Counted from the first letter of the stretch, positions 62,001 to 63,925 are shown. The stretch: DNA of 64,000 bases from Marisa cornuarietis (GCA_004794655.1 SMMW01000042.1:1865001-1929000), one strand, 5' to 3'. Notes: generated by a model not told the origin, from the sequence alone. Program-made: numbers and translations.

Positions 62001-63021
62001 GCAAGCAGAGGTCGCCCAGTTGGTAATGGTCTGCAACACATCTGCACGTCCCAAGGGGAGCGCTGTGACACTCGGCGCTCGCCGTGCACTGACCCTCCGC
62101 CCTACATGGTTTGCCAGGAGGGTTCACTGTACAGGAAGAAAAGACAGAATGCATACTATAATGTCTAACGTTCTCTCAGCAAGTTCGTAAGCAATCACTG
62201 TTAATACTCTTAAACAGCGTAAAAGATATGACGACGGTACATATACCGACAACTCAGAAAATTGGAAGGTAAATGTACGTACGAGGGTTGCAAATGCCAT
62301 TTTCTTCATAATATCCCTCGAGGCATTCGCAGATCTTAGTTTGCTTGTTGCAGGCGCTCTTTTGCTTGCACTGACCGCTGTCCTTGCAGGTCTCTCCCAC
62401 TAGCTTGCGCACCACACAGCGACCAGACACCAGGTAGAAGTCTGTATCACACTTACAAACACCACCTGTGTCATCTGAACAAACCGCGTTTTCTGCACAC
62501 ACATCTTGTGGTGTGCACGATCGACCGATTCCTAACCTCTTTTTGCAAAGTCCATCTGGTGTTGGGTAGTAGCCCAGATTACAGGTACAAAGACCCCCTG
62601 CTTCTGTTGTACACTCGGCATTCTCGATGCACTGGCCTATCCCAAAGCAAGGCTTTCCTGGTGGCTTACGTCTTGCACAGTAGTCTGTGAGCGGGTAAAA
62701 GGCTGGATTACACTGACACACAAGTACTTTCATGTGGTTTTCGGTGCAGTTTGCGTGCTCCACACACTGGTAGTTACCTGCGCAAACCGCATCTGGAGGC
62801 TGAAATAAATAAATATTCTCTCAGAATCAGACCCGGTGCTAAATACATCGAACAACATAGTCTACGCAAATGTACGTTACCTTTAAGGGTAAACATTTGT
62901 CACCCTCCTGGTAGTAGCCAGAAGAACATTGACAGACACCACCTTTTGGGGACGAGCACTCCGCGTTGACTACACACTGGCCATAGGATTCACAAGCTTT
63001 TTCGGGAGGGATCCCTGTTGC

Positions 63022-63082
<61 letters not shown>

Positions 63083-63925
63083 GTCGTCGTCGTCGTCGTC
63101 GTCGCGCCGTCGTCAGTCCCTTCTCGTACATAAATGGGAACCAACAAATCAAAGATGGCTGCTAGCAAATATAATTTAACTACATTTTATGATAACTGCA
63201 TATTTGAAATGGATTTCACTAGAGTAGCAATAATTGCATTTTTAACGGATATGACTAGAGTTACTATAACTGCATTTTCAATTGATATTGCTAGATTTAC
63301 AACTGTTTGTTTACATGAATATTACTAGAATTACATACCTGAGGTTGAAAGGGATATTACTTGCCCTACTATAACTGCATTTTTCATGGATATTATTAGA
63401 GTAACTATAAAGTGCATATTTAAAAAATATTTCTAGAGTTACAAAAACTGCATTTTAAATGGATATGAATAGAGTTACTATAATTGCGTTTTAAATTGCA
63501 ATTAGTAGATTTATAATAATTGCCTACTTACATGGATAATAATAGAGTTGCAATAACTGAAAGTTTACAAGAATATTAACAGAGTTACAATAACTGCATG
63601 TTTACACGGATATAATAAGAGCTCATGATTGACTCGTGTGCTGTCATCGTGGCATCACTTTGACTGCACAGCCCCCCATCACGTTTTCGATCTGGCGCTT
63701 TTATTTGTCCTAGTCTATGATTTTGGACCTTTTTTGTTGTTAAAGAGGCCTATTGGAATATTACGTGTGCTCACTTCCTCCACACCCTTCTTGTTGAGGA
63801 ACAAAACCCTCCTGACAAATGCACGAGCCACCAATTTCCGCAGAACAGACGGCGTATTTCCTGCACATTTCGTCGAACGAACAAGGGTCGCCGACCTTTT
63901 TCTTCGGGTGACACTGGCCGTTGTC
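17137..63925 (-). CDS. Giant EB/EGF-like-module type I transmembrane protein, 3' part (36 exons)
   Basis: Chain E1-E36, 5' to 3': 63775-63925, 62881-63014, 62283-62799, 61110-62126, 59700-60977, 59177-59534, 58408-58549, 58128-58275, 57756-58003, 52271-52411, 50771-50999, 49966-50125, 49301-49539, 47911-48784, 45484-45739, 44853-45003, 44188-44387, 43176-43323, 42460-42605, 40644-40791, 39523-39689, 38927-39107, 37021-37184, 36721-36842, 34458-34616, 33150-33379, 31621-32738, 31318-31483, 28403-28669, 25930-26208, 24539-24758, 21705-21835, 21155-21439, 20420-20545, 18720-18867, 17137-17350. All 35 junctions agree in phase (10,662 nt). Each module follows G-x-x-C..GQC(V)xNAEC..GGxCxC..GFY..G.C. 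About 80 modules lead to a transmembrane helix and a short cytoplasmic tail. EB-module (PF01683) proteins have no settled function; many are auto-named prion-like or MEGF-like. A cell-surface adhesion or recognition role is inference. The N-terminus is outside the window. Confidence 0.88.
18268..18533. mobile_element. MITE with 27-bp terminal inverted repeats
   Basis: The left end GGGGCCAGTTGCACAACACG (18268 on) and the reverse complement of the right end (18507-18533) match over 27 bases with one difference. The element is 266 bp, non-coding, and lies in the intron between E35 and E36's gene neighbours E34-E36 region (18720 side). Confidence 0.65.
18541..18640 (-). mobile_element. CR1/L2-like 3' end (same family as 14220-15899)
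   Basis: On the - strand AAGCGCTAAGAGCATGCTCT, GAGTGTGAATATGCGCTATA and AAAATCTTAACT with (ATT)n match the 3' terminus of the + strand copy at 15838-15899. Severely 5'-truncated. Confidence 0.8.
18720..18867 (-). CDS. E35: juxtamembrane stalk and transmembrane helix
   Basis: Phase 1 to 2; acceptor ATTCTGTTCAG, donor GTGAGT. A short acidic linker (VPPDDGKTEEGSSEKGSD) precedes a hydrophobic segment of about 25 residues (IVLIVAIVVGLLLLLLTLAC onward) and a basic RRRKK stop-transfer. The Cys pair in the helix could be palmitoylated (inference). The linker opens like the other blocks, with a phase-1 codon then PP. Confidence 0.87.
19480..19512. repeat. (GT)n(GC)n microsatellite
   Basis: Short GT run passing into GCGCGC. 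Confidence 0.85.
19543..19720. repeat. Local direct repeat, copy 1
   Basis: Runs from GGGGTGTTATGACCTAAATA to AAAGAGCCTGCTGTAAAACA and aligns end to end with 19957-20140, with many substitutions. Shared words include AGCCACCA, AAAATCTAACA, CTATCCTCTTT and GGGATGG. Confidence 0.6.
19957..20140. repeat. Local direct repeat, copy 2
   Basis: Second copy of the 19543-19720 sequence, about 240 bases away in the same orientation. Both may be copies of a dispersed repeat or one local duplication. Confidence 0.6.
20420..20545 (-). CDS. E34: last A-type terminal module, next to the membrane
   Basis: Phase 1 to 1; acceptor TTCAAAAG (weak tract), donor GTAAGC. KHVGDLCDAASQCVKFAVC ... RCEG. Same place and cysteine spacing as E1, E16 and E28, though the GG has become EG. 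Confidence 0.8.
20998..21100 (+). mobile_element. SINE-like 3' segment
   Basis: CTCCGGTTTCTTCCTC, CCATAGTGCGAAATCA and TTTCCTACTAAATAAACCAA match, in reverse orientation, the repeat at 7795-7900. A dispersed family fragment beside E33. Confidence 0.6.
21155..21439 (-). CDS. E33: last A block, modules 8-9
   Basis: Phase 1 to 1; acceptor TTAACATTGCCAG, donor GTAAGA. GACFARVPAEGEC, a long-loop module (SMDTDSNKEIC), then KPCTSWGQCVPNAQC; ends RCLE. Confidence 0.87.
21705..21835 (-). CDS. E32: last A block, module 7
   Basis: Phase 2 to 1; acceptor TTCATCTGCAG, donor GTGCGT. CEAYIAVGKPCTQKGQCV ... GYYSA. Using this donor joins cleanly to GACFARVP in E33 and restores the GYY..G.C spacing. Reading through to a later GTGAGA would meet a stop. 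Confidence 0.78.
22180..22880 (-). mobile_element. CR1/L2-like RT remnant
   Basis: Broken - strand frames show, in order from 22880 downwards: GTVLNWLRSYLTDLT, a PQCSVPRSLLFTAYI block (a decayed PQGSVLGPLLF), LGSIIRHLG, ITLSKTVRNL, SHINASC and FLLVSAPQKFLSAF. This is the RT order of the copy at 14320-15639, with frameshifts. Confidence 0.7.
23780..24445 (+). mobile_element. Non-LTR RT C-terminal remnant with 3' end
   Basis: LNETKETVFDFRHNSSAPSA, FLGTIFDKRL, KAQQRLFLLRKVTS and SSFID are typical blocks after the RT catalytic region of a retrotransposon type common in animals. The 3' end carries CTCTGGGATAAATAAGT. Stops interrupt it. The fragments at 37420-37610 and 38590-38785 look like the same kind. 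Confidence 0.65.
24539..24758 (-). CDS. E31: last A block, rest of module 5 and module 6
   Basis: Phase 1 to 2; acceptor TTGTGCCACAG, donor GTCAGT. QCVQFAECLLGNETGVC, then GPCQGPQQCVENAVC; ends FFVWKG. Confidence 0.83.
25068..25115. repeat. (AC)n(GCAC)n microsatellite
   Basis: AC run passing into ACGC repeats. Confidence 0.9.
25930..26208 (-). CDS. E30: last A block, modules 3-5
   Basis: Phase 1 to 1; acceptor TTATCTTACAG, donor GTCAGC. QPCTSLGQCVVNAEC, ASCTGRGQCVHNAEC and the start of a third module, KACTKK. Confidence 0.87.
26380..26740 (+). mobile_element. RTE-like RT fragment
   Basis: EYCNDLCNLQLMTETKILQ, TRSSEPADLLVLKE and PLPKKRNRKQCQNYRTISL, in broken frames, match the region just before RT in the RTE-like element at 54137-56602 (EYCKDLYNYQLKTDANILQ, PLPKKGNSKQCQNYRTISL). 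Confidence 0.7.
26925..27045 (+). mobile_element. L2-type 3' end with (ATT)n tail
   Basis: GTAAAGCGCCATGAACCTGT, then GGTATGGCGCTATATAAGTT and CATTGTATTATT repeats: a typical 3' hairpin and tail of an L2-like element, a different subfamily from that at 14 kb. Confidence 0.6.
27156..27217. repeat. (CA)n(CAT)n microsatellite
   Basis: CA run to about 27202, then ATC repeats. Confidence 0.92.
27383..27676. mobile_element. Two short insertions separated by three copies of one 12-bp repeat
   Basis: GCCAGTGTTAAG occurs at 27383-27394, 27434-27445 and 27665-27676. The first interval holds a GGTTGG-rich segment ending TTTAACGCCGTGT. The second holds a 219-bp SINE-like sequence with a T-run, TTAGTCGCCTCTTACGACAT and GACCCTATTCTTAC. 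The 12-mers look like target-site duplications. Confidence 0.6.
28403..28669 (-). CDS. E29: last A block, modules 1-2
   Basis: Phase 1 to 1; acceptor TTTTTTAATAG, donor GTTTGT (weak). IPAGAQCTTYGECIVHSEC, then GHGCEADAECVDDSIC. Ends ALIDA, completed by E30. Confidence 0.84.
29499..29629. repeat. Three tandem 43-45-bp repeats inside the solo LTR
   Basis: Units start CTTCTCAGACG (29499), CTTCCGACGAC (29544) and CTTCAGACGAC (29587), sharing GAYGATATNCTCCKTAAATC and GCACTCNGCA. Confidence 0.85.
29641..29670. repeat. Perfect 12-bp inverted repeat, 6-base loop
   Basis: AGTAATTCCTTG, loop ACCAGG, CAAGGAATTACT. Confidence 0.9.
29922..31317. other. Intron sequence without a recognised gene
   Basis: Between the solo LTR and E28. 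Apart from the dispersed repeat at 30836-31030 and a short (GT)n at 31183-31199, nothing recognisable was found; ORFs here are short and carry no motif. Confidence 0.5.
30836..31030. repeat. Dispersed repeat, copy 1
   Basis: Starts GGCCATCCCTTAAGCAACTT and ends TTGGAACTGAATAGGTTTAC; the same two edges recur at 36466-36535. Confidence 0.5.
31318..31483 (-). CDS. E28: R3 A block, terminal A-type module
   Basis: Phase 0 to 1; acceptor ACTGTTGTAG, donor GTGAGT. EDFYKENATC, VGESCTFDDQC, KYAVC, ending LCGG. The intron before it corresponds to the one before E16 and E1. Confidence 0.85.
31621..32738 (-). CDS. E27: R3 A block, modules 1-9
   Basis: Phase 1 to 0; acceptor TTTGTGCAG, donor GTAATT. NPPGASCSQLGECIVDAEC starts it; module 2 has the long loop (HGDPDPPHIKRC) and module 9 the short form NSICYKTCVCQ. 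Confidence 0.92.
33150..33379 (-). CDS. E26: R3 B block, modules 12-13
   Basis: Phase 2 to 1; acceptor TATTTTTCAG, donor GTCAGT. DSRECVENAEC, then the B-type terminal module LVGDACEDGQC ... RCAG. The same intron position and phase precede E13. Confidence 0.87.
33625..34300 (-). mobile_element. Non-LTR endonuclease (APE) fragment
   Basis: - strand frames show CRGIRANLEELQCL (about 34240), DIIALQKSLLLP, SFKSFRVR, then LWILNDG, SAVDLTVV, LLDFNWTVNDDLCGRDPFP (about 33640-33700). These are the opening (CRGLR-NLEEL, IALQE) and closing (DL..CGSDHFP) blocks of jockey/CR1-type endonucleases. Frameshifts are present. Confidence 0.7.
34458..34616 (-). CDS. E25: R3 B block, module 11
   Basis: Phase 2 to 2; acceptor TTATCCGCAG, donor GTGAGT. 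IQAGESCSGFGQCVDKAEC ... GASC. Confidence 0.84.
34920..35215 (+). mobile_element. Non-LTR RT fragment
   Basis: LDLYLSNQRINIWV, LRTGFQGCVLSALTFLHDIS, then TDDMALLDSLKDKDTLSQYL, a decayed GxPQGCVLSPLLF...YADDTxLL pair. Contains a stop just before TDD. Confidence 0.6.
35279..35345 (-). mobile_element. L2-type 3' end, second copy of the 13905 type
   Basis: GCGCATTGAGTCTACTCTGC and GCACTACATAAATCCCCATT on the - strand match 13905-14000. Confidence 0.5.
35346..36465. other. Intron sequence without a recognised gene
   Basis: Lies between E25 and E24. The - strand may continue the L2-type element whose 3' end is at 35279, but no RT motif could be read. Otherwise AT-rich, nothing recognisable. Confidence 0.4.
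36466..36535. repeat. Dispersed repeat, copy 2
   Basis: GGCCATCCCTTAAGTGACTC ... GGAATGGAATAGGTTTACA, like both edges of 30836-31030 but shorter inside. Confidence 0.5.
36721..36842 (-). CDS. E24: R3 B block, module 10
   Basis: Phase 0 to 2; acceptor GTGTTACCAG right after a (GTGC)n run, donor GTGAGT. VGADSRCTGTGQCVDSAEC to GQC. Confidence 0.83.
36848..36888. repeat. (ACGC)n microsatellite at the E24 acceptor
   Basis: ACACACGCACGC repeats that end within about 10 bases of the E24 splice acceptor. Confidence 0.9.
37021..37184 (-). CDS. E23: R3 B block, end of module 8 and module 9
   Basis: Phase 1 to 0; acceptor GTTTTTTCAG, donor GTTAGT. YFSREGAC, then ESCTEDDVCLENARC and GRTCKKK. A second AG at 37172-37173 was rejected because only the upstream acceptor keeps phase and completes the FY motif. 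Confidence 0.82.
37420..37610 (+). mobile_element. Non-LTR RT C-terminal fragment, left half
   Basis: Open frame with LEHRLSFLRQLKKFG, ILVQFYRAVIKSVLTFSVTV and WYGSTTQN, the block before the C-terminal IIGCDLP motif. That motif resumes at 38594 on the same strand. Confidence 0.7.
37612..38588 (-). mobile_element. CR1/L2-like element inserted into the RT fragment
   Basis: 3' end at 37622-37690 (CCTAAGGAGCATGCTCTTAG complement, (ATT)n) as at 14220-15899. - strand frames give YLIQRLQKVQKSPTRLVLRA, LPIRSRIQYKLSVLCFNFFS, PTRQLRSSSDDR. 5'-truncated near 38583, shifted in frame several times. Confidence 0.8.
38590..38785 (+). mobile_element. Non-LTR RT C-terminal fragment, right half
   Basis: DIIGCDLPPVGIIYA, VADAFHTANGLFCLIPSEVR and YRLVRATISRLRNTFN then a stop: the usual C-terminus of the element begun at 37420. 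The two halves are parted by the CR1/L2-like insertion. Confidence 0.7.
38927..39107 (-). CDS. E22: R3 B block, rest of module 7 and module 8
   Basis: Phase 0 to 1; acceptor CCTACACCAG, donor GTAATA. CVENAECSRFGTCQC, then GDTCTREGQCDVNAQC; ends CECKK. Confidence 0.83.
39351..39431. repeat. 38-bp perfect inverted repeat with a 5-G loop
   Basis: Left arm 39351-39388 (starts ACTTAAGCTGTATGAATC), loop GGGGG, right arm 39394-39431, exactly complementary over all 38 bases. It lies in the intron between E21 and E22. Confidence 0.95.
39523..39689 (-). CDS. E21: R3 B block, module 6 and start of module 7
   Basis: Phase 1 to 0; acceptor TTGTTGCAG, donor GTGTAG. IDASEPCTAEGQCIENAEC, then SKGCTASLQ. 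Confidence 0.83.
40644..40791 (-). CDS. E20: R3 B block, module 5
   Basis: Phase 0 to 1; acceptor ATGTTTCAG, donor GTAAGC. VRGECVMRKEPGEECQESGQ, the R3 version of the SGQC module; ends KCQP. Confidence 0.85.
41680..41728. repeat. (AC)n microsatellite
   Basis: Perfect AC run of 49 bases. Confidence 0.95.
42293..42402. repeat. 55-bp tandem duplication
   Basis: Two units starting GAAACCAGAGACTTTATTCA and GAGACCAGAGACTTTATTCA, with only a handful of differences; a recent local duplication. Confidence 0.85.
42460..42605 (-). CDS. E19: R3 B block, end of module 3 and module 4
   Basis: Phase 1 to 0; acceptor TTGTTACAG, donor GTCGGC (poor consensus). FYAAPDGSC, then SCTPKDVCAKNSEC, the R3 counterpart of the CTPQDVC module. 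Confidence 0.8.
43140..43164. repeat. (AAC)n microsatellite near the E18 donor
   Basis: AAC repeats about 11 bases from the E18 splice donor. Confidence 0.85.
43176..43323 (-). CDS. E18: R3 B block, end of module 2 and module 3
   Basis: Phase 0 to 1; acceptor CCCTGCCTTAG, donor GTCTGT (weak). VCTCMSGYFNAGKTC completes module 2; ESCTALGQCMEDAEC follows. (AAC)n lies about 11 bases past the donor. Confidence 0.8.
43575..43805 (+). mobile_element. tRNA-head SINE with L2-type tail
   Basis: GGTTTGTGGCGCAGTGGCAG AGC is A-box-like (positions about 43590-43612); the 3' end GTAAAGTGCGTTGTATAAAT then ATTATATTGATAATTATT resembles L2-type ends. No clear B box, so this is moderate. Confidence 0.5.
44188..44387 (-). 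CDS. E17: R3 B block, module 1 and most of module 2
   Basis: Phase 1 to 0; acceptor GAAATTCAG, donor GTGGGT. LPAGGVCSQAGQCVVNTEC, then EPCAISSQCVKYAEC and ending TLAYE. Confidence 0.85.
44853..45003 (-). CDS. E16: R2 A block, terminal A-type module
   Basis: Phase 0 to 1; acceptor CTATTTCCCAG, donor GTGAGT. DKGQC, KKVGEMCSYDDMC, YSVC, ending LCGG. Same 151-nt size and phases as E1. Confidence 0.87.
45484..45739 (-). CDS. E15: R2 A block, modules 8-9
   Basis: Phase 2 to 0; acceptor GTTTGTACAG, donor GTCAGG. YRPTKGICV ... then the short-form module 9, NSICLDTCRCRAGFFK. Confidence 0.85.
45740..47910. other. Intron E14-E15 (2.2 kb), no recognised element
   Basis: No catalytic motif or coding pattern seen on either strand; ORFs near 47000-47360 on both strands are short and overlap each other. 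A short (AT)n lies near 45911-45926. Confidence 0.5.
47911..48784 (-). CDS. E14: R2 A block, modules 1-7
   Basis: Phase 1 to 2; acceptor TTACTTACAG, donor GTAGGA. Starts VPPNDRCTAEGECV; module 2 is the long-loop form (CNLQLDGSKECTC). Ends TCKCNS. Confidence 0.9.
48917..49145 (-). mobile_element. CR1/L2-like 3' end (family of 14220-15899)
   Basis: Shares CACACTCCTAAGGAACATGC TCTTAGCGC with 37640-37690, and further GACTGAGAGTATTGTGATTTTGC and GGGTGTGAAAAAGGACTA (37825-37925) in the same order. No coding part. Confidence 0.75.
49301..49539 (-). CDS. E13: R2 B block, modules 12-13
   Basis: Phase 2 to 1; acceptor CTCCACCAG, donor GTAAGT. CLETKQCVEQAVC, then the B-type terminal module LVGERCNEGQC ... 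VCAG. Confidence 0.87.
49893..49957. repeat. (AC)n(CT)n compound microsatellite by the E12 donor
   Basis: AC then CT repeats that end about 8 bases from the E12 splice donor. Confidence 0.92.
49966..50125 (-). CDS. E12: R2 B block, module 11
   Basis: Phase 1 to 2; acceptor TTCATGTTCTAG, donor GTAGGC. LPRILVPEKCGGLGQC to QDTGS. The intron opens into (GA)n and (GT)n (- strand reading) within 10 bases of the donor. Confidence 0.82.
50330..50560 (-). other. Possible RTE-like 3' scrap
   Basis: The - strand frame gives LDWTDIPMMD and a Pro/Thr-rich end, loosely like DWTGRPVQDL...LPPTPG at the C-terminus of the element at 53447. Weak; a 9-bp inverted repeat (GACCAGTAC/GTACTGGTC) sits at its left edge. 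Confidence 0.3.
50771..50999 (-). CDS. E11: R2 B block, modules 9-10
   Basis: Phase 0 to 1; acceptor TTGTTCACAG, donor GTAAGA. VGKPCSHVGQCVTNAEC and GDTCLGLGQCV modules; ends FFQHHG. Confidence 0.87.
51001..52270. other. Intron E10-E11, no recognised gene
   Basis: Contains GC-richer sequence at about 51085-51430 that may be an old repeat, then AT-rich sequence. No motif found. Confidence 0.45.
52271..52411 (-). CDS. E10: R2 B block, module 8
   Basis: Phase 0 to 0; acceptor GTGTCTGCAG, donor GTAAGA. VGLAPGDICTKAGQC to CLPSKE, one module of 47 residues. The 5.3-kb intron before it holds the RTE-like element and the TTAA MITE. Confidence 0.85.
52412..53437. other. Intron E9-E10, left part, no recognised gene
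   Basis: AT-rich sequence from E10 to the RTE-like element's 3' end; nothing recognisable. Confidence 0.45.
53447..53905 (-). pseudogene. RTE-like ORF, C-terminal segment
   Basis: Same frame after the second TAA. PILLYGCDTWTL, FEHKCLRKLLRISY, FFGHVTRHD, GGRRRGGQRKNW and DWTGRPVQDL are the standard C-terminal blocks of RTE-type proteins. No in-frame ATG is needed, as this is the tail of one broken ORF. Confidence 0.85.
53918..54133 (-). pseudogene. RTE-like ORF, segment between the two stops
   Basis: Same frame as 54137-56602, just beyond the TAA. SFKYLGATLSKDGSS and the A...RL..IW region are the usual post-RT blocks. Ends at a second TAA, 5 codons before the next recognised block. Confidence 0.85.
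54137..56602 (-). CDS. RTE-like endonuclease-reverse transcriptase, first segment
   Basis: 821 codons; true start probably the ATG near 56551, since the first residues come from the neighbouring MITE's terminal repeat. Endonuclease: TIGTWNVRTL, GLAEVRWTG, VYAPTSTHG, LGDWNAKVG, NQIDYILL, IGSDHDLV. RT: LPKKGNSKQCQNYRTISL, AGFRPRRST, FIDFKKAFDRVWH (catalytic Asp), GVRQGCPLSPVLFN, LRFADDIDLLA (catalytic Asp pair). Ends at a premature TAA, after which the same frame continues. Such ORFs are often mislabelled craniofacial development protein 2. Confidence 0.88.
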   Translation of the reverse strand: MQRENRALRNVLCVSYQMTTMDIRQKRDNMPDRSRPGLTTTAHPIGRLQRGVSEKCATGAKTKTKTETKTEIKLREGTTIGTWNVRTLYQCGKVHQLTHELKRYQWDIVGLAEVRWTGFGETVTEDGHRLWYSGEDTRHEYGVGFLVHRKVAAAVISCTLVSSRLISIRVSAKPHNVTIVQVYAPTSTHGDDEVEEFYQQLDKIVKAVPKKDILVVLGDWNAKVGPDAYQQWAGTVGKFGLGETNDRGIRLLEFAQSQRLTLANTLYPHKKSRTATWHSPDGLVHNQIDYILLPRRFKSSINRAKTRTYPGADIGSDHDLVLTNLKLRLKAKRLSNTPRIRFDLEKLQDPKVAEVFKATVGGKFGALNLVDCDVDTLAGNIKEVLLSTAQEVLGRHRNKKQPWVTNDILDLCDQRRALKREKKSKPEAATKYKEVNCAIKKGMKAARESWIEKQCQDIEVGMARGDSKKAYQLLKTLTKTDQQKISVIEDSNGHLLTEGNAVLNRWTEYCKDLYNYQLKTDANILQNNQTRDSEPADLPVLREEVERAVHSLKGGKSPGVDNVPAELLKQGGEATTKALTVLCQRVWERKEWPREWTQSLIIPLPKKGNSKQCQNYRTISLISHPSKVMLKVIQNRIRTTAEELLAEEQAGFRPRRSTVEQIFNCRLLIEKHLQHQRDLYHNFIDFKKAFDRVWHEGLWHVMRKFNIEEGLVQVVEALYNSSTSTVLLNNQIGAYFRTTVGVRQGCPLSPVLFNIFLENIMLEALHDHHTSISIGGRPICNLRFADDIDLLAGTNKELQDLTNRLTDSSNAYGMETSTEKS
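56578..57363. mobile_element. Non-autonomous DNA transposon with TTAA target sites (piggyBac type)
   Basis: TTAA at 56578-56581 and 57360-57363 flank 22-bp terminal inverted repeats, AGCTCTATTCTCACGCTGCAAT on the left and AGGCCTATTCTCACGCTGCAAT (complement) on the right, 20 of 22 matching. The TTAA duplication is the hallmark of piggyBac. No transposase inside. It directly abuts the 5' end of the RTE-like element. Confidence 0.75.
57392..57418. repeat. (ACA)n microsatellite
   Basis: ACA repeats beside the MITE. Confidence 0.85.
57756..58003 (-). CDS. E9: R2 B block, modules 6-7
   Basis: Phase 1 to 0; acceptor TTGTTCAACAG, donor GTAAAG. Starts VPPGQDCSAEGQC and ends GACQ. Confidence 0.85.
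58128..58275 (-). CDS. E8: R2 B block, module 5
   Basis: Phase 0 to 1; acceptor ACTCGCCAG, donor GTAAGC. VSGECVPRKGVGEACSDSGQ matches the CKDSGQC module of R1. Ends LCHA, then module 6 begins in E9. Confidence 0.82.
58408..58549 (-). CDS. E7: R2 B block, end of module 3 and module 4
   Basis: Phase 2 to 0; acceptor ATGTGACAG, donor GTAAGA. FYDVLNGTC completes module 3, followed by PVGMPCEPAKVCADNSFC, the counterpart of CTPQDVC in R1. Confidence 0.82.
58942..59002. repeat. (GT)n microsatellite
   Basis: Perfect GT run of about 61 bases in the intron between E6 and E7. Confidence 0.95.
59177..59534 (-). CDS. E6: R2 B block, modules 1-3
   Basis: Phase 1 to 2; acceptor TCCTGTAACAG, donor GTAGAT. 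Starts IPPGEKCQELGVC and ends QCDKG, splitting module 3 before its FY motif. Confidence 0.85.
59700..60977 (-). CDS. E5: R1 A block, all ten modules in one exon
   Basis: Phase 1 to 1; acceptor TCGTGTACAG, donor GTAAGT. At 1,278 nt it encodes a whole A block, from SPPGSHCDAGQC to the A-type end module (VNDPCSFDEMC ... QCGG). Module 2 has the long loop and module 9 the short C-x4-C-x-C form, as in R2 and R3. Confidence 0.9.
61110..62126 (-). CDS. E4: R1 B block, modules 6-13
   Basis: Phase 1 to 1; acceptor TTCCTGTACAG, donor GTAAGT. A 1,017-nt exon starting NPPGKPCRAEGQC and ending with the short-loop B-type module (KKVGESCKGGQC ... GECVG). The same stretch is split by five introns in R2 and six in R3. 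Confidence 0.9.
62283..62799 (-). CDS. E3: R1 B block, modules 2-5
   Basis: Phase 0 to 1; acceptor TTATTTCAG, donor GTACGT. Starts PPDAVCAGNYQCV. Module 4 carries CTPQDVCAENAVC and module 5 CKDSGQC, both matched at the same positions in R2 and R3. Confidence 0.88.
62881..63014 (-). CDS. E2: R1 B block, module 1
   Basis: Phase 1 to 0; donor GTAACG. Starts IPPEKACESYGQCV and ends KCLPLK. Its acceptor (TTGCAACAG) follows a (GAT)n run rather than a pyrimidine tract. Confidence 0.85.
63023..63104. repeat. (ATC)n(GTC)n microsatellite at the E2 acceptor
   Basis: ATC repeats to about 63081 and GTC repeats to 63104. On the - strand this is (GAC)n(GAT)n, ending about 6 bases from the E2 acceptor AG. 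Confidence 0.95.
63180..63615. repeat. 36-bp degenerate minisatellite
   Basis: The word CTAGAGTTAC(T/A)ATAACTGCAT and close variants start near 63219, 63254, 63291, 63328, 63394, 63432, 63469, 63505, 63541 and 63578, a spacing of about 36 bases. It fills most of the E1-E2 intron. Confidence 0.85.
63775..63925 (-). CDS. E1: A-type terminal module (end of super-repeat R0)
   Basis: Phase 0 to 1; acceptor TATCTCCAG, donor GTGAGC. Encodes DNGQC, then KKKVGDPCSFDEMC, YAVC, CIC and ends GCGG. This last module of an A block shows that at least one more super-repeat lies upstream. Confidence 0.85.

Noticed and set aside
60430..62190. + strand ORFs of 131-182 codons opposite E4 and E5
   Set aside because: Same reason: shadows of the EB-module exons on the other strand.
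63180..63615. CRISPR-like array because of the regular 36-base spacing
   Set aside because: Repeats are degenerate, there are no unique spacers, and the DNA is eukaryotic with introns.
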